Shown here piece after piece: positions 63,865 through 64,000 of a stretch of 64,000 bases of DNA; position 1 is the first letter of the stretch, and every line of letters starts with the position of its first letter. This DNA is from Shinella pollutisoli. GTDB lineage: Bacteria > Pseudomonadota > Alphaproteobacteria > Rhizobiales > Rhizobiaceae. The DNA is taken from NCBI RefSeq assembly GCF_024609765.1, contig NZ_JANFDG010000001.1, forward strand, positions 239,818 to 303,817. The letters are read 5' to 3'. Both the position numbers and the translations under genes were made by a program. The notes under the pieces are model-generated. The model made no database searches. It saw only the letters and a list, made by a program, of their open reading frames with translations, and was not told where the DNA came from.

Positions 63865-64000
63865 CTACAACTGGCGGATTTCGATCCGTTCTTCATCGGC
63901 AATTGCCAGCGGATTCCTGAGCGGCAGGCCGAAGCCGTCGGCGCCGATCTCGAACACGTCGCCCGCCTCGGTGCGCACGCCGTCGCCGAAGGACAGCGTC
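63865..64000 (-). CDS. GguC/AraD1-like (FAH-superfamily) protein, C-terminal end
   Basis: Only the last 44 codons and stop lie in the window; the gene runs off the right edge. The end reads TLSFGDGVRTEAGDVFEIGADGFGLPLRNPLA, which I recall from the GguC/AraD1 family (fumarylacetoacetate-hydrolase-like, linked to sugar-acid catabolism). It is on the minus strand and upstream of the amiC promoter, separated by about 80 bases. Low confidence because so little is visible. Confidence 0.5.
   Translation of the reverse strand, partial: TLSFGDGVRTEAGDVFEIGADGFGLPLRNPLAIADEERIEIRQL

Noticed and set aside
1..64000. CRISPR arrays, insertion sequences, prophage genes, tRNA and rRNA.
   Set aside because: No regularly spaced repeats, transposase or integrase motifs, cloverleaf sequences or rRNA signatures were seen.

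Overview
The window is GC-rich (roughly two-thirds G+C by eye) chromosomal or megaplasmid DNA from an alphaproteobacterium, most likely a member of the Rhizobiaceae (Ensifer/Sinorhizobium/Rhizobium/Shinella type). The reasons are an ectoine-use locus of the ehu/eut type, an IatA/IatP-type inositol transporter joined to iolGICDEB, an ftrABCD ferrous-iron system, a phosphate-starvation lipid remodelling operon with a perfect-looking rhizobial Pho box, and a RIME-like intergenic palindrome. It is dense with transport and catabolic operons. I saw no rRNA, tRNA, CRISPR array, transposase or phage gene, and no gene-free stretch longer than about 285 bases.

Layout. (1) 1-6334: ectoine/hydroxyectoine locus, with enuR-ehuA-ehuB leaving to the left and asnC-ssd-atf running right; a repeated 12-mer lies in both promoter regions. 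(2) 6495-11470: HlyD/RbbA/YhhJ-type export ABC system. (3) 11475-15836: phosphoketolase and a polyhydroxyalkanoate synthase, divergent around an FNR/FixK-type box. (4) 15855-26333: a LysR regulator divergent from an opine-type amino-acid ABC transporter mixed with a three-part flavoprotein dehydrogenase, a second FAD oxidase, a zinc deacylase and an Ldh_2-type reductase, probably uptake and breakdown of an N-substituted amino acid or imino acid. (5) 26467-39745: LacI regulator plus a ten-gene inositol operon (binding protein, ATPase, permease, TIM-barrel protein, iolG, iolI, iolC, iolD, iolE, iolB). (6) 39752-45070: four genes on the minus strand (three Gfo/Idh/MocA dehydrogenases and an IolE paralogue) divergent from a second LacI gene, like a second inositol or sugar pathway without its own transporter.

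(7) 45117-52222: an NnrR-type palindrome leads a Tat-exported binding protein, permease and ATPase, then nnrS (nitric oxide stress) and ftrABCD (ferrous iron uptake). (8) 52227-56048: plcP-agt-btaA-btaB, four steps that replace phospholipids with glycolipids and betaine lipids, behind a Pho box. (9) 56140-63785: amiC-amiR, a five-part UrtABCDE/FmdDEF-type transporter and fmdA, for sensing, uptake and hydrolysis of short amides; the leader upstream of amiC ends in a strong intrinsic terminator preceded by hairpins, as expected for AmiR (ANTAR) antitermination. (10) The right edge holds the end of a GguC/AraD1-like gene.

Proteins were identified by reading motifs and family resemblance. No searches were run, so substrate assignments for transporters and oxidoreductases are inferences from neighbourhood.
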